Of a DNA stretch of 64,000 nt, positions 27,861-36,720 are shown piece after piece. Location: contig CAVFAY010000003.1 of NCBI GenBank assembly GCA_963620595.1, positions 1 to 64,000 on the forward strand. Direction: 5' to 3'. Below the pieces are notes generated by a model, which did no database searches, was not told the origin of the DNA, and saw only the letters and a program-made list of their open reading frames with translations. Positions within the stretch are counted from its first letter, which is position 1. Each line of letters begins with the position of its first letter. The translations under genes were made by a program, and so were the position numbers. The stretch comes from Butyricicoccus_A sp963620595 (GTDB taxonomy: Bacteria > Bacillota > Clostridia > Oscillospirales > Butyricicoccaceae).

Positions 27861-27891
27861 AATAGATGCCTCACTTTCGGTTTGCCAAATC

Positions 27892-27918
27892 TTAGCACTC
27901 ATCCACGTAGAGTGCTAA
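27892..27918. promoter_or_regulatory. CIRCE element (HrcA operator) of lon
   Basis: A perfect CIRCE: TTAGCACTC (27892-27900), nine bases, GAGTGCTAA (27910-27918), identical to the consensus in both arms and spacing. It lies directly upstream of lon. CIRCE is the binding site of HrcA, the heat-shock repressor of groESL and dnaK operons. Confidence 0.95.
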
Positions 27919-28033
27919 CAACCGATAGAAAAAAAATGCCTTCTGCTCAAGCGCATCAAGCATGATTGGCAAACGATGATTTTGTATTTATTATAGTAGA
28001 TTCTGCCAGCATGTCAAGAGATGACACAATTTA

Positions 28034-28061
28034 TTTACATTTTGCATTTCTGTGCTACAAT
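28034..28061 (+). promoter_or_regulatory. Promoter of queH
   Basis: TTTACA (28034-28039), 16-bp spacer, TACAAT (28056-28061), about 36 bp before the queH start. Confidence 0.55.
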
Positions 28062-28096
28062 AGAAAGTATTATATGCCAAACAGGGAGTCTTATCT

Positions 28097-28699
28097 ATGG
28101 AAAACAAACAAAAAATCAATTATCAAAAGCAGCTGGATCAAATCATCAGTAAGCTGACTGACAGACCCAAGTTGGCTTTGCACAGCTGCTGCGGTCCATG
28201 CAGCAGTTATGTTATGGAATATCTGTCAAAATATTTCGATATTACGCTATTTTATTACAATCCCAATATTTATCCGGAACAGGAATACCAGCACAGACTG
28301 GCAGAACAATTGCGTCTATGCGAAATTTTTGGCATTCCGACCGTCCCCTGTGATTACGACCCGGAACGATATGAAGCGTATATTCACGGCTTAGAGCAGG
28401 AGCCGGAAGGCGGTGCCCGCTGCACCAAGTGCTTTGAACTGCGTCTGGACTACACGGCCGCCAAAGCCAAAGAACTGGACTTTTCGCTCATGACCACTAC
28501 CCTGACCATCAGCCCGCACAAAAACGCACCACTTATCAACACCATCGGCGAAGCAATCGCCAAGAAGCATGGTATTGCGTGGCTGCCCGGTGATTTTAAG
28601 AAAAAAGAGGGCTATAAACGTTCCATTGAGCTGTGCAAAGAGTACAATGTCTACCGCCAGAATTACTGCGGATGTAAGTATTCAATCTGGGACGAATAA
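28097..28699 (+). CDS. queH: Epoxyqueuosine reductase QueH
   Basis: A 200-residue DUF208 protein, now known as QueH, which makes the last step of queuosine synthesis in tRNA (epoxyqueuosine to queuosine) in organisms without QueG. The Cys motifs HSCCGPCSSY near the N-terminus and ARCTKCFELRL plus NYCGCKYS near the C-terminus bind the iron-sulfur cluster and second metal. Other que genes are not in the window. CAGGGAG precedes the start. Confidence 0.92.
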   Translation: MENKQKINYQKQLDQIISKLTDRPKLALHSCCGPCSSYVMEYLSKYFDITLFYYNPNIYPEQEYQHRLAEQLRLCEIFGIPTVPCDYDPERYEAYIHGLEQEPEGGARCTKCFELRLDYTAAKAKELDFSLMTTTLTISPHKNAPLINTIGEAIAKKHGIAWLPGDFKKKEGYKRSIELCKEYNVYRQNYCGCKYSIWDE

Positions 28700-29062
28700 T
28701 TATCCTCGCATCTCCCGCTCAATCCACGTCATGATGACATCGACGATATAATCCTGCTGTGCCGGTGTGAGTGCAATACCAGGTGGGATATGATGCCATT
28801 TACATAAACAGCCGCGGCAGCAAGTCGCTGTCGCGTGCTGTGCGATAAATACCGGATGTCCACGCATTGGCGTCTGTTTGCCATCATTGGAAATAACAGC
28901 GGGAGCTAATCGCTCCCGCACAAAATCACTCGCATGACGGCGCACAGTATCTATGCCCTTTGTCCAGACATATTCTCGGTCTTTTGGCTTGAGGTAAAAT
29001 CGACTGCGAAATTGGGAACGTGACAGCCGAAAAAACAAGTCGCTCAAATCGCGCTGTGCCAT
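28700..29062 (-). CDS. DUF4186 protein
   Basis: A 120-residue protein with the strongly conserved DUF4186 core: RSRFYLKPKDREYV, RRHASDFVRERLAP, DGKQTPMRGHPVFIAQHAT and TCCRGCLCKWH. The Cys and His residues suggest a small metal site. Function is unknown; it often travels with housekeeping genes. Its ATG shares one base with the stop of def (TAATG), and it is last in an eight-gene operon. Confidence 0.85.
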   Translation of the reverse strand: MAQRDLSDLFFRLSRSQFRSRFYLKPKDREYVWTKGIDTVRRHASDFVRERLAPAVISNDGKQTPMRGHPVFIAQHATATCCRGCLCKWHHIPPGIALTPAQQDYIVDVIMTWIEREMRG

Positions 29063-29472
29063 TAGATCAGGATTCCTTCCAGATGATCCATCTCGTGCTG
29101 CACAATCTCGGATACCCAGCCGCTGAACTTCTGCACGTGCTTGTTCATGTGCTCATCCTGATATTCCACAGTGATTTCTTTATAGCGCGTACACGGACGC
29201 TCTCCCGGCAGAGACAGACAACCCTCTGTGGTCTCATACTTACCGGATTTTTTCAAAATTACCGGATTGAGCATGAGCAGATTAGTCATGCCCAGATTGA
29301 CAATGATGATGCGCTTGTTTGCGCCGATCATATTAGCTGCCATACCGGCACAATCGGTCTGATGTGCCTGCATAGTGTCTCGCAGATCCTTCATGACAGC
29401 GGCGTCTGCCTGTGTCGCTGGTTCTGCCTTCTGCTGTAAAAATAAAATGTCTTTGTTGATAGGTTTAATCAT
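29062..29472 (-). CDS. def: Peptide deformylase
   Basis: A 136-residue deformylase that removes formyl groups from nascent proteins. The three metal motifs are GMAANMIG, EGCLSLPG (Cys85) and HEMDH (His126, Glu127, His130). It is short, ending just after LEGILI, as in the clostridial type. The first motif has GMAAN for the usual GLAAxQ, so the usual Gln is replaced by Asn. Coupled to yaiI by a 4-bp overlap. No fmt gene is adjacent. Confidence 0.92.
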   Translation of the reverse strand: MIKPINKDILFLQQKAEPATQADAAVMKDLRDTMQAHQTDCAGMAANMIGANKRIIIVNLGMTNLLMLNPVILKKSGKYETTEGCLSLPGERPCTRYKEITVEYQDEHMNKHVQKFSGWVSEIVQHEMDHLEGILI

Positions 29473-29912
29473 TGGTTTTTCACTCCTGTTAATAGCGCTA
29501 TGAGCGCTTGTTCAAAGTCTCGATCCTCTTGTTGAGATCGTTTTTTATTTCCATGCAGTCTTCCGCCGGATCGGCGGATTTTTTTTGCCGTATGCCGTGC
29601 AAGCAGCAAGGCATCTATATTTTCTGCGGTATATTCCAAGCCATCCTGCCGCAGCACGCACGCTCCGCGTGCCAGACACATCGCCGCCAGGCCGTAATCC
29701 TGCGTCACCGCAATATCTCCCGGATGCAGGCGGTTGACCAATGCAAAATCCACGCTGTCCGCACCCTTGGATACTGTAATGGTCTGCACACCGGTGCGTT
29801 GAATCTGGTGTGAGGTGTCGCACAAAATGACACATGCCACGCGATACACGCGTGCCAGCTGAACAGTCAGATCTACAACAGGACAGCCGTCCGCATCAAT
29901 AAAAATCGTCAT
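29469..29912 (-). CDS. YaiI/YqxD family protein (DUF188)
   Basis: A 147-residue DUF188 protein, a PIN-like fold: FIDADGCPVVD, ADSVDFALVNRLHPGDIAVTQDYGLAA and the basic GGRLHGNKKRSQQEDRDFEQAL tail. The acidic residues fit a nuclease-like site, but no activity is established. Start 29912 (ATGA overlap with ispF, GGAG upstream) is preferred to 29933. Confidence 0.88.
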   Translation of the reverse strand: MTIFIDADGCPVVDLTVQLARVYRVACVILCDTSHQIQRTGVQTITVSKGADSVDFALVNRLHPGDIAVTQDYGLAAMCLARGACVLRQDGLEYTAENIDALLLARHTAKKIRRSGGRLHGNKKRSQQEDRDFEQALIALLTGVKNQ

Positions 29913-30385
29913 GCAAGTGGCTCCAGCAGGCACACAGCATGAGCAGAAATTCCCTCTCCGGAACCGGTAAATCCCAAATGCTCTTCTGTCGTCGCCTTAA
30001 TGCTGACATTGCTCACGTCGGTTTGCAGACAAGCGGCAATCTTTTCCCGCATCATTTGAATATGCGGAGCCATTTTCGGTGCCTGTGCAATGACGGTAGC
30101 ATCTAGATTGCCTAGCTTCCAGCCGTGTTCTGTCAAAACCTCATACACCTTTCGAAGCAAAACCAAGCTGTCCGCATTCAAAAAGGCATCATCCTGATCC
30201 GGAAACAGATGTCCAATGTCACCAAGTGCTGCGGCACCGAGCAGAGCGTCCATAATTGCATGCGTCAGCACATCCGCGTCACTGTGTCCGAGCAAACCTT
30301 TTGTATATGGAATATCTACGCCGCCGATGATGCATTTTCTGTCCTCTACCAGACGGTGCACGTCATAACCATGACCGATTCTCAT
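29909..30385 (-). CDS. ispF: 2-C-methyl-D-erythritol 2,4-cyclodiphosphate synthase
   Basis: A 158-residue IspF, the fifth step of the MEP isoprenoid pathway. The zinc site is GHGYDVHRL with Asp and His plus GHSDADVLTHA; the loop GDIGHLFPDQD and the C-terminal ATTEEHLGFTGSGEGI are typical. It overlaps ispD and yaiI by 4 bp each. Confidence 0.96.
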   Translation of the reverse strand: MRIGHGYDVHRLVEDRKCIIGGVDIPYTKGLLGHSDADVLTHAIMDALLGAAALGDIGHLFPDQDDAFLNADSLVLLRKVYEVLTEHGWKLGNLDATVIAQAPKMAPHIQMMREKIAACLQTDVSNVSIKATTEEHLGFTGSGEGISAHAVCLLEPLA

Positions 30386-31119
30386 TTCTGTCTTCTTCCT
30401 TTCAAAATCGCCTCGCCTTGCAAGACATCCTCCGGGGTCGTGATTTTAATATTTTCATAACTGCCTTGGGTGATGGTAATCGGCTGTCCCAATGCCGTGA
30501 CTGCACCGCAGTCATCGGTCAAATTGGCACCAGATTCCAACGCCTTGGTGAGTGCCGCACGAATCAAATCAATGTCAAAGCACTGCGGCGTTTGTACAGC
30601 AATTACGCTCTCCCGCGCAATATTTTTCACCATTTTTCCGTTTTTGATAACCTGAATACTGTCCTTGCAGGCAACACCCGGCGCAGCTGCCGAATCACGC
30701 ATCGCCGTTTCCACGGCTTCTGTGATAATTTCTTCTGTGATAAGCGGACGCGCCGCATCGTGAATTGCCACATAGCCAATCTCTTTACCACAGGCGAGAA
30801 TGCCTTTGAGCACAGAATGCTCTCGTGTCGCACCGCCCTCTACAATTTTATGCACTTTACTGATATTCCAGTCCGCGCACAGAGAGGCATATGTGACCTG
30901 ATCCTGCTTGCGGCATACGAGCACAATGCCGTCAATTGCCTGACACGCCTCAAAAACCTGCAGCGTGCGGCATAAAATCGGCTGCCCGTGCAGTTCCATT
31001 ACCAGTTTATTTCCGCCGCCCATTCTCCGCGAAGATCCAGCCGCAGGAATAATGGCATAAACTTGCTTGCCGCGTGCTTGCTGCTTGTCCTGTATCTTTT
31101 TCTTCCGTAAATTCAGCAT
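30382..31119 (-). CDS. ispD: 2-C-methyl-D-erythritol 4-phosphate cytidylyltransferase
   Basis: A 245-residue IspD. The CTP-binding loop is AIIPAAGSSRRMGGGNK, and DAARPLIT and TDDCGAV are conserved; it joins CTP to MEP. Start 31119 is chosen because GGAAAGGA lies 8 bases upstream, leaving an 18-residue basic tail before the catalytic fold. Downstream of the CarD gene by 50 bp and overlapping ispF, an order common in Clostridia. Confidence 0.94.
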   Translation of the reverse strand: MLNLRKKKIQDKQQARGKQVYAIIPAAGSSRRMGGGNKLVMELHGQPILCRTLQVFEACQAIDGIVLVCRKQDQVTYASLCADWNISKVHKIVEGGATREHSVLKGILACGKEIGYVAIHDAARPLITEEIITEAVETAMRDSAAAPGVACKDSIQVIKNGKMVKNIARESVIAVQTPQCFDIDLIRAALTKALESGANLTDDCGAVTALGQPITITQGSYENIKITTPEDVLQGEAILKGRRQK

Positions 31120-31169
31120 GGGTTGATTCCTTTCCATTGCTGGATTTTTTATCTTTTCCACAGCTTGCT

Positions 31170-31658
31170 TCACTGCGGTTCCAGCTTTTTTTCTATCTCT
31201 TCTTTCGTTGCAGAGACAGACAGCATTAGTTCTGAGTACAAAATTTTCTCTGCGCATTCGAGTACGTGCTTTTCACTTCCCGCCAATGCTCGCCGTTTGC
31301 CGCGCAAATGCAGGCAAACAACGACCTGTGCTACCTGTCGAATATTTCCGGAACGAATGCGTGCCATGTTTTCGCGCTGTCTACAGCTCCAATTGACAGA
31401 TTGTTTCGGAAGCGAGCCAATATTCCCCGCTAAAATCTCTTGTGCCGTCTGTTTCGAACAGATATGCCGCAGTCCAATATGCGCCGCACACGTGACCGGG
31501 ATGAGCAAATCCGCATCATCCAGTACCAGATGCATCGCATAATACGCTTGTCGTCTGTCTCCGTTTTGTCGAATGGGAATGGATGTGATTATCCCTGCAC
31601 CATGCAGGGGATGAAAGACTTGATCTCCAACAGAGAACGTTTGTATCACCTCATTCAT
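31170..31658 (-). CDS. CarD/CdnL-family transcription regulator
   Basis: A 162-residue protein with the N-terminal CarD_TRCF Tudor-like domain (FSVGDQVFHPLHGAGIITSI ... YYAMHLVLDDADLLIPV) that binds the RNA polymerase beta subunit, then a helical DNA-binding domain. It probably stabilises open promoter complexes. It overlaps the M50 gene by ATGA. The long loop in its first domain and the middle Cys pair (HICSKQT, WSCRQRE) are not unusual enough to interpret. Confidence 0.85.
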   Translation of the reverse strand: MNEVIQTFSVGDQVFHPLHGAGIITSIPIRQNGDRRQAYYAMHLVLDDADLLIPVTCAAHIGLRHICSKQTAQEILAGNIGSLPKQSVNWSCRQRENMARIRSGNIRQVAQVVVCLHLRGKRRALAGSEKHVLECAEKILYSELMLSVSATKEEIEKKLEPQ

Positions 31659-32263
31659 CCAGCTCTATTCTTTGTAATGATAGCATATTTTTGTGTATCA
31701 CGCAAGAAATCAACATGGCTTCCCAACAAACAAATTCCTACCGCCAACCCTGTCGGGTTGCTGCCCGTTTGATACAGCAGGACACCGCCAAAAACCGTCA
31801 GCGCAAATGCAGCCAGCACAGAAGTCCATTGCAGCAGGCAGATACCTTTTTGCGTCGCGGCAGAAGGAAGCAATTGCAGCAAACTGCGCATGGCCGCCCC
31901 GCCATCTAGCGGCAAAATCGGCAATAAATTGAATACTGACAGCGCCACATTGGCTCCTGCGCACATTGGCTGACGTAAGAAAGCAAACAGCATAGCGGCA
32001 AGCAGCCCCGCTACTGGACCTGCCAGTGCAACCATGCACTCACGCGCATCAGAGAGCAATTTGCTCTGTACAATAACCGCTCCCGCCGCATGAAGTCGAA
32101 CGCACGCGATATGACCACCCAAGCACACAATGGCCGCCGCGTGTCCCAATTCATGTATCACTGCCGCGAGCACAAATATCGGCAGTACATTCTGCGTGTC
32201 CAGCAAACAAAATATCGCCCAAAATACATAAAACGAGGGCGATACAACCCATCGCCCATTCAT
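31655..32263 (-). CDS. M50 site-2 metalloprotease, SpoIVFB-like
   Basis: A 202-residue intramembrane zinc protease: HELGH at residues 37-41 and the second motif NLLPILPLDGG (Asp near 120) within membrane helices. In Bacillus SpoIVFB cuts pro-sigma-K in the mother cell, but other M50 proteases have other roles. Start 32263 forms an ATGA overlap with the small gene upstream; longer starts lie in that gene. The neighbours (CarD, ispD) are typical of a vegetative operon, so the sporulation role is doubtful. Confidence 0.85.
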   Translation of the reverse strand: MNGRWVVSPSFYVFWAIFCLLDTQNVLPIFVLAAVIHELGHAAAIVCLGGHIACVRLHAAGAVIVQSKLLSDARECMVALAGPVAGLLAAMLFAFLRQPMCAGANVALSVFNLLPILPLDGGAAMRSLLQLLPSAATQKGICLLQWTSVLAAFALTVFGGVLLYQTGSNPTGLAVGICLLGSHVDFLRDTQKYAIITKNRAG

Positions 32264-32460
32264 CTGTCGGAAGAAAATACAGCGGTCAACTCGCCCCAAT
32301 CCTGTTCTATCATTTGACTGCCCAACACAGCGATGACGCTTCCCGCTCTGCTCTCCGGCAGGAAGGATAGCGTACCAGCTGTACGCAGCCACTGTACCGT
32401 TGCAAAGATTCCCAGACAGATCCCCGCACATACCAGTGCACTCCGAATTGTCCCATACAT
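32260..32460 (-). CDS. Small single-pass membrane protein upstream of the M50 protease
   Basis: A 66-residue protein with a strong GGAGGGG ribosome site; one hydrophobic helix at about residues 7-27 then a short exterior or cytoplasmic tail (GSQMIEQDWGELTAVF). Its stop overlaps the M50 protease start. It could be a partner or regulator of that protease, as SpoIVFA is for SpoIVFB, though it shows no sequence similarity I can see. Function unknown. Confidence 0.65.
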   Translation of the reverse strand: MYGTIRSALVCAGICLGIFATVQWLRTAGTLSFLPESRAGSVIAVLGSQMIEQDWGELTAVFSSDR

Positions 32461-32501
32461 TCGGTACCCCTCCTTCACTATTATCCTATGCGGCAACACA
32501 T

Positions 32502-32531
32502 AAAAAAGACCGTTCGTCTGTCCGAACGGTC
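32502..32531 (-). terminator. Terminator after glucokinase
   Basis: GACCGTTCG (32508-32516) pairs with CGAACGGTC (32523-32531), loop TCTGTC. On the minus strand it ends in TTTTTT (32507-32502). Confidence 0.88.
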
Positions 32532-32552
32532 TGATTTTCGTTTAAGTAGGAA

Positions 32553-33497
32553 TTACTGTTCAATCTGTACGAGACGAACCGCACCGGTAATGCCGGCTTC
32601 GTTGCCCAGCGTCGCCTGTAAAATCGGTGTACCGCGCAACGGCGGAAATACCTTTGCATCGTATGCACGACGAATCGGCGCAAGCAGAACATCTCCAGCT
32701 GCTGCCATACCGCCGCCAAACAAAAATGCTTCCGGATTGACGATGCAGCCAATGCAGGCAAGCGCGGTGCCTAAGACTTCTGCCGCGCGGTCAATGCACT
32801 GCTGTGCCAGCGCATCTCCTGCCGCACAGCAATCGCAGACATCCTTTGCAGTCAACGTTTCAATTTCTCGCATAGCAGACGGCTGTTCGTTCTCACTGAG
32901 CAGATGCTTCGCATAGCTCAGCACACCAGTTGCTGAGCCTGCCAGCTCGACACAGTCTGATTTTCCGCAATTGCAGGCATGGTCAGCGTCGTGCACGACC
33001 GGTAAATGGCCGACTTCTCCGCCGCCGCCCTGAAATCCAGAAACAATCTTGCCGTCCAGAATGATGCCGCCGCCAACACCGGTGCCCAGCGTCAACAGCG
33101 CGACGCTCTGGTAATCTTTACCTGCGCCCTTCCATTGTTCGCCCAATGCGGCAATATTCGCGTCATTTTCGACGTATACCGGCAAACCGGTTCGTCTGCC
33201 CAGCTCTTCTGCAACATTGACAACGTTCCAACCGACATTCACACAGCCATTGACAATGCTTTTCTTGAGTACCGGTCCCGGTACGCCGATGCCAATACCT
33301 GCGGTTCGAGCATTATCAATGTCAAATTCCTGCTGCACTGCATACACGGCCGCCGCAATATCATCCAGTACATGAACACCGCCGTTTTCTTTTCTCGTTG
33401 GAATTTCCCATTTCTTGATCCAGTTGGATTTTTCGCTGTACAATCCCATTTTCACGGTTGTTCCGCCAACGTCTACGCCAAAGTAATACTCTTTCAT
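32553..33497 (-). CDS. ROK-family glucokinase
   Basis: A 314-residue sugar kinase: ATP loop GVDVGGTTVK, NDANIAALGE with the catalytic Asp, GEVGH and the zinc cluster CNCGKSDCVE, which is the ROK signature. It should phosphorylate glucose to glucose-6-P. It follows mutY (4-bp ATGA overlap) and glgX, whose glycogen-debranching yields linear glucans, so the operon may feed glucose from glycogen into glycolysis. Start 33497 has AAGGAGA upstream. Confidence 0.9.
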   Translation of the reverse strand: MKEYYFGVDVGGTTVKMGLYSEKSNWIKKWEIPTRKENGGVHVLDDIAAAVYAVQQEFDIDNARTAGIGIGVPGPVLKKSIVNGCVNVGWNVVNVAEELGRRTGLPVYVENDANIAALGEQWKGAGKDYQSVALLTLGTGVGGGIILDGKIVSGFQGGGGEVGHLPVVHDADHACNCGKSDCVELAGSATGVLSYAKHLLSENEQPSAMREIETLTAKDVCDCCAAGDALAQQCIDRAAEVLGTALACIGCIVNPEAFLFGGGMAAAGDVLLAPIRRAYDAKVFPPLRGTPILQATLGNEAGITGAVRLVQIEQ

Positions 33498-34537
33498 TGC
33501 CGTTGTCTCCTTATCTCTTTTGTTTCTGCTTGCAGCGCAATTGCGCGATAGACACGAAATGCACTGGGAAGTGCAATCTCCTGCTCTAACTGTTGCGGCG
33601 TCACCCAGGTAAACATGCCGCCGTCTGTCGTCTGCGCCTGCACGCCAGTCATGTGCCATTCCAAGTGAGTAAATATATGTTTTGCCTGTTTTAGCGGTCT
33701 TTGCCCAGCCAATGACACGCCAAACACCTGCTCGGCGTCTTCTTCAGCCAATACATTCGGGAACTCCCACAAGTTGGCCAACAAACCTTTTTCCGACCGC
33801 TTACGCAGGGCAATTCTGCCGTCCTTCCAAATCAAATACACCACACGCTGTTCAATCGGGCGCACTTTTTTCAGCTTCTTTTTCGGGAAATCCTGCTGCG
33901 TTCCCAATCTCTGTGCTTCACACAAATCAGCAATGGGACAGTGCGCACAATCCGGTTCACCATGCGGTATACAAATCATCGCGCCCAATTCCATGAGTGC
34001 CTGATTGCAGTCACCTGGGCAATCCGTTGGCATAACCAGCTGTAGCTCCTGTTCTGCCTGTTTTTTTACTTTCTGAGACGTGATATCCCAATCTCGCGCG
34101 AACAGCCGCGATAGCACGCGTAGCACATTGCCATCTACCGCCGGACAGCATTGCCCGCCCGCAATAGAGGCAACAGCTCCCGCCGTGTACGAGCCGATGC
34201 CCGATAATGTCAACAACGATTCTCTGTCACATGGCATTGAGCCGCCAAATTCCGTACAAACAGTTCGTGCAGCCTTTTGCAAATTGCGGGCACGGGAATA
34301 ATATCCCAAGCCTTCCCACAATTTGAGCAGCTGATCCTCAGGAACTTCCGCCAGTGCCTGTACTGTCGGAAGCACCTGTAAAAACCGTTCATAGTACGGA
34401 ATGACCGCCTGCACTCGGGTCTGCTGCAGCATAATTTCCGAGATCCAAATAGCATATGGATCTGTTGTCCTTCGCCACGGCAAATCCCGATGATCCTGCT
34501 GATACCAAACACACAGGCGGCGTAGAGCCTCTTTCAT
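33494..34537 (-). CDS. mutY: A/G-specific adenine glycosylase MutY
   Basis: A 347-residue base-excision enzyme that removes A mispaired with 8-oxoG. The helix-hairpin-helix is LLTLSGIGSYTAGAV, the catalytic Glu lies in SEIMLQQTRV and Asp in VDGNVLRVL, followed by a [4Fe-4S] cluster of four Cys (CIPHGEPDCAHCPIADLC) and a C-terminal Nudix-like domain (LWEFPNVL) that reads 8-oxoG. The first Cys spacing is seven rather than six residues, seen in other clostridial MutY proteins. Lies between glgX and glucokinase in one operon. Confidence 0.93.
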   Translation of the reverse strand: MKEALRRLCVWYQQDHRDLPWRRTTDPYAIWISEIMLQQTRVQAVIPYYERFLQVLPTVQALAEVPEDQLLKLWEGLGYYSRARNLQKAARTVCTEFGGSMPCDRESLLTLSGIGSYTAGAVASIAGGQCCPAVDGNVLRVLSRLFARDWDITSQKVKKQAEQELQLVMPTDCPGDCNQALMELGAMICIPHGEPDCAHCPIADLCEAQRLGTQQDFPKKKLKKVRPIEQRVVYLIWKDGRIALRKRSEKGLLANLWEFPNVLAEEDAEQVFGVSLAGQRPLKQAKHIFTHLEWHMTGVQAQTTDGGMFTWVTPQQLEQEIALPSAFRVYRAIALQAETKEIRRQRQ

Positions 34538-34557
34538 CACTTTCTGCTGTGTCAATA

Positions 34558-36720
34558 TTACTGTGCTACGAGAATCATGACAGAACGTGGCTGCACCCAG
34601 AGAATACCGCTGCGCACACACTGCATATCTTCCACATTTTCAATACAATCGCTGTCCGGACCGTTAAACGTATTGACAGCAATATACCAGCACTTGCCTT
34701 CCGGCAATTCCGGCAGACAGACCTGATGTCCTTCCCAATGTGAATTCATCACGATATGCACAATATCATCCTCTGTATCTTGGATATTGCGTCCCGCAAA
34801 CGTCACACCGATGACACGAGAATCATACTGATAGTTGGCATCCCACGGAGTCATGGCATGCAAGCTGGTCTCTGGGAAACGGCTCTTTGCCGGTCGGGTA
34901 TGGCGGCGCAAAATCGGATGCTTCTTGCGGAAATGAACCATATAGCGAAAGAAATGATACAAATCCCGATTCTTTTCCAAATCATCCCAATTGAGCCAAG
35001 AAATTTCATTATCCTGACAGTATGCATTGTTATTGCCAAACTGTGAGTTACTGAACTCGTCACCTGCGAGGAACATCGGTGTGCCGCGCGAACACATCAG
35101 CACACTCACGGCATTTTTCTGCAAACGGCGGCGCAGGTTGTTGACGTCTTGATTATCGGTCTTGCCTTCTTCTCCACAGTTCCAACTATTATTGTTATTG
35201 TCACCATCGGTATTTTCCCAACCGTTTGCTTCATTGTGCTTGGCATTATAAGAAAACAAATCATTGAGCGTAAATCCATCATGGCAAGTAATAAAGTTGA
35301 CGGATGCACATTCACCACGTTCATCCGGCTGGTACAAATCCGGTGAACCGAGCATACGATAGGTTAGCTGAGTTGCCATTCCGCCGTCACCCTTGAGGAA
35401 ACAGCGCACATCATCTCGATATTTGCCGTTCCATTCTGCCCAGCGATTGCTGCGAGACGGGAATGAACCTACCTGATACAGTCCGCCTGCATCCCAAGCC
35501 TCTGCAATCAGTTTAACATTGCTGAGAATTGGGTCAACTGCCAGTGATTCCAGCAACGGCGGGTTGTGCATTGGCGTACCGTCCTCATTTCGTCCGAGAA
35601 TCGATGCCAAATCAAACCGGAAACCATCAATTCGGTACTCAATTACCCAATAGCGCAGACAAGTAACGATCATCTGGTGTACAATCGGATGATTGCAATT
35701 CACGGTATTGCCGCAGCCACTGAAATTATAGTAGGTTCCATCCGGCGCAAGCAGATAATAAATCGAATTGTCAACGCCTTTAAGCGAGAAAATCGGACCG
35801 TCCTGGTTGCCTTCTGCTGTGTGGTTAAACACGACATCAAGAATGATTTCCATGCCGTTTTTATGCAGCGCACGCACCAGTTTGCGCAGCTCATCACCCT
35901 CATGTGTCAGCTCATGATCTGCCGAATAGGCCGTGTTCGGTGCAAAGAAGCATACCGGATTATATCCCCAATAATCGAGCAATAATTTTCCATCATGCAC
36001 GCGCATATCCCGCATTTCATCGAACTCAAAAATCGGCATAAGTTCTACCGCGTTGATACCGAGATCTTTTAAATACGGAATTTTTTCAATAATACCGTCA
36101 AACGTGCCCGGATTGGCCACGCCAGACGATTCATGCTTAGTAAATCCGCGCACATGCATTTCATAAATAACCAAATCCTGCATAGGAATATGTGGGGACT
36201 GCACGTTTTCCCAATTGAAATACGACGAGACAATACGGCCGCGATAACTGCTGCCGGGGATCGCTTTTGTTCCCCATTTCGACTGACCTGCCACAGCACG
36301 GGCATACGGGTCAAGGATAATATTATCCGGATTAAACAACATGCCGCGTGCCGGGTCATAGGGACCGTCTATGCTGTAGGCGTATTCAAACTCTCCAATA
36401 TCCAGACCAAAAACAATCATTGCGTATACATTCCCCACGCGATATTCCTCTGGGAATGGAAGCACGGCAAACGGTTTCTGCGCCCAACGATGGAACAGCA
36501 GCAAAGAAATGCTCGTTGCCCCCATAGAAGATATGGTAAAGTTCACGCCGTTCGGCAATTCATATGCACCATTTTCCAAACAATATCCCTTACAGGTCTG
36601 ATAACCTGCAATTTCACGCATGGGATGCTGAAAAAAGCGCACATCAGGCGCACAGAAAGCTACATGCTCTCTCGTATCTCTACCATATTCCATCATTTTA
36701 GAATGACCCTGTTCGGTCAT
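34558..36720 (-). CDS. glgX: Glycogen debranching enzyme (GH13, GlgX/isoamylase type)
   Basis: A 720-residue GH13 enzyme that cuts alpha-1,6 branches of glycogen. An N-terminal CBM48-type region (about 45-170, with PNGVNFTI) precedes the barrel. Catalytic residues are the Asp of DGFRFDLAS, the Glu of IAEAWDAGG and the Asp of TCHDGFT. Start 36720 has GAGGTG six bases upstream; an earlier ATG at 36771 lacks one. First gene of glgX-mutY-glucokinase. No other glycogen genes are in the window. Confidence 0.9.
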   Translation of the reverse strand: MTEQGHSKMMEYGRDTREHVAFCAPDVRFFQHPMREIAGYQTCKGYCLENGAYELPNGVNFTISSMGATSISLLLFHRWAQKPFAVLPFPEEYRVGNVYAMIVFGLDIGEFEYAYSIDGPYDPARGMLFNPDNIILDPYARAVAGQSKWGTKAIPGSSYRGRIVSSYFNWENVQSPHIPMQDLVIYEMHVRGFTKHESSGVANPGTFDGIIEKIPYLKDLGINAVELMPIFEFDEMRDMRVHDGKLLLDYWGYNPVCFFAPNTAYSADHELTHEGDELRKLVRALHKNGMEIILDVVFNHTAEGNQDGPIFSLKGVDNSIYYLLAPDGTYYNFSGCGNTVNCNHPIVHQMIVTCLRYWVIEYRIDGFRFDLASILGRNEDGTPMHNPPLLESLAVDPILSNVKLIAEAWDAGGLYQVGSFPSRSNRWAEWNGKYRDDVRCFLKGDGGMATQLTYRMLGSPDLYQPDERGECASVNFITCHDGFTLNDLFSYNAKHNEANGWENTDGDNNNNSWNCGEEGKTDNQDVNNLRRRLQKNAVSVLMCSRGTPMFLAGDEFSNSQFGNNNAYCQDNEISWLNWDDLEKNRDLYHFFRYMVHFRKKHPILRRHTRPAKSRFPETSLHAMTPWDANYQYDSRVIGVTFAGRNIQDTEDDIVHIVMNSHWEGHQVCLPELPEGKCWYIAVNTFNGPDSDCIENVEDMQCVRSGILWVQPRSVMILVAQ

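Noticed and set aside
33494..34537. MutY iron-sulfur Cys spacing (seven instead of six) as a defect
   Set aside because: The same spacing occurs in other clostridial MutY proteins as I recall them; all four Cys are present.
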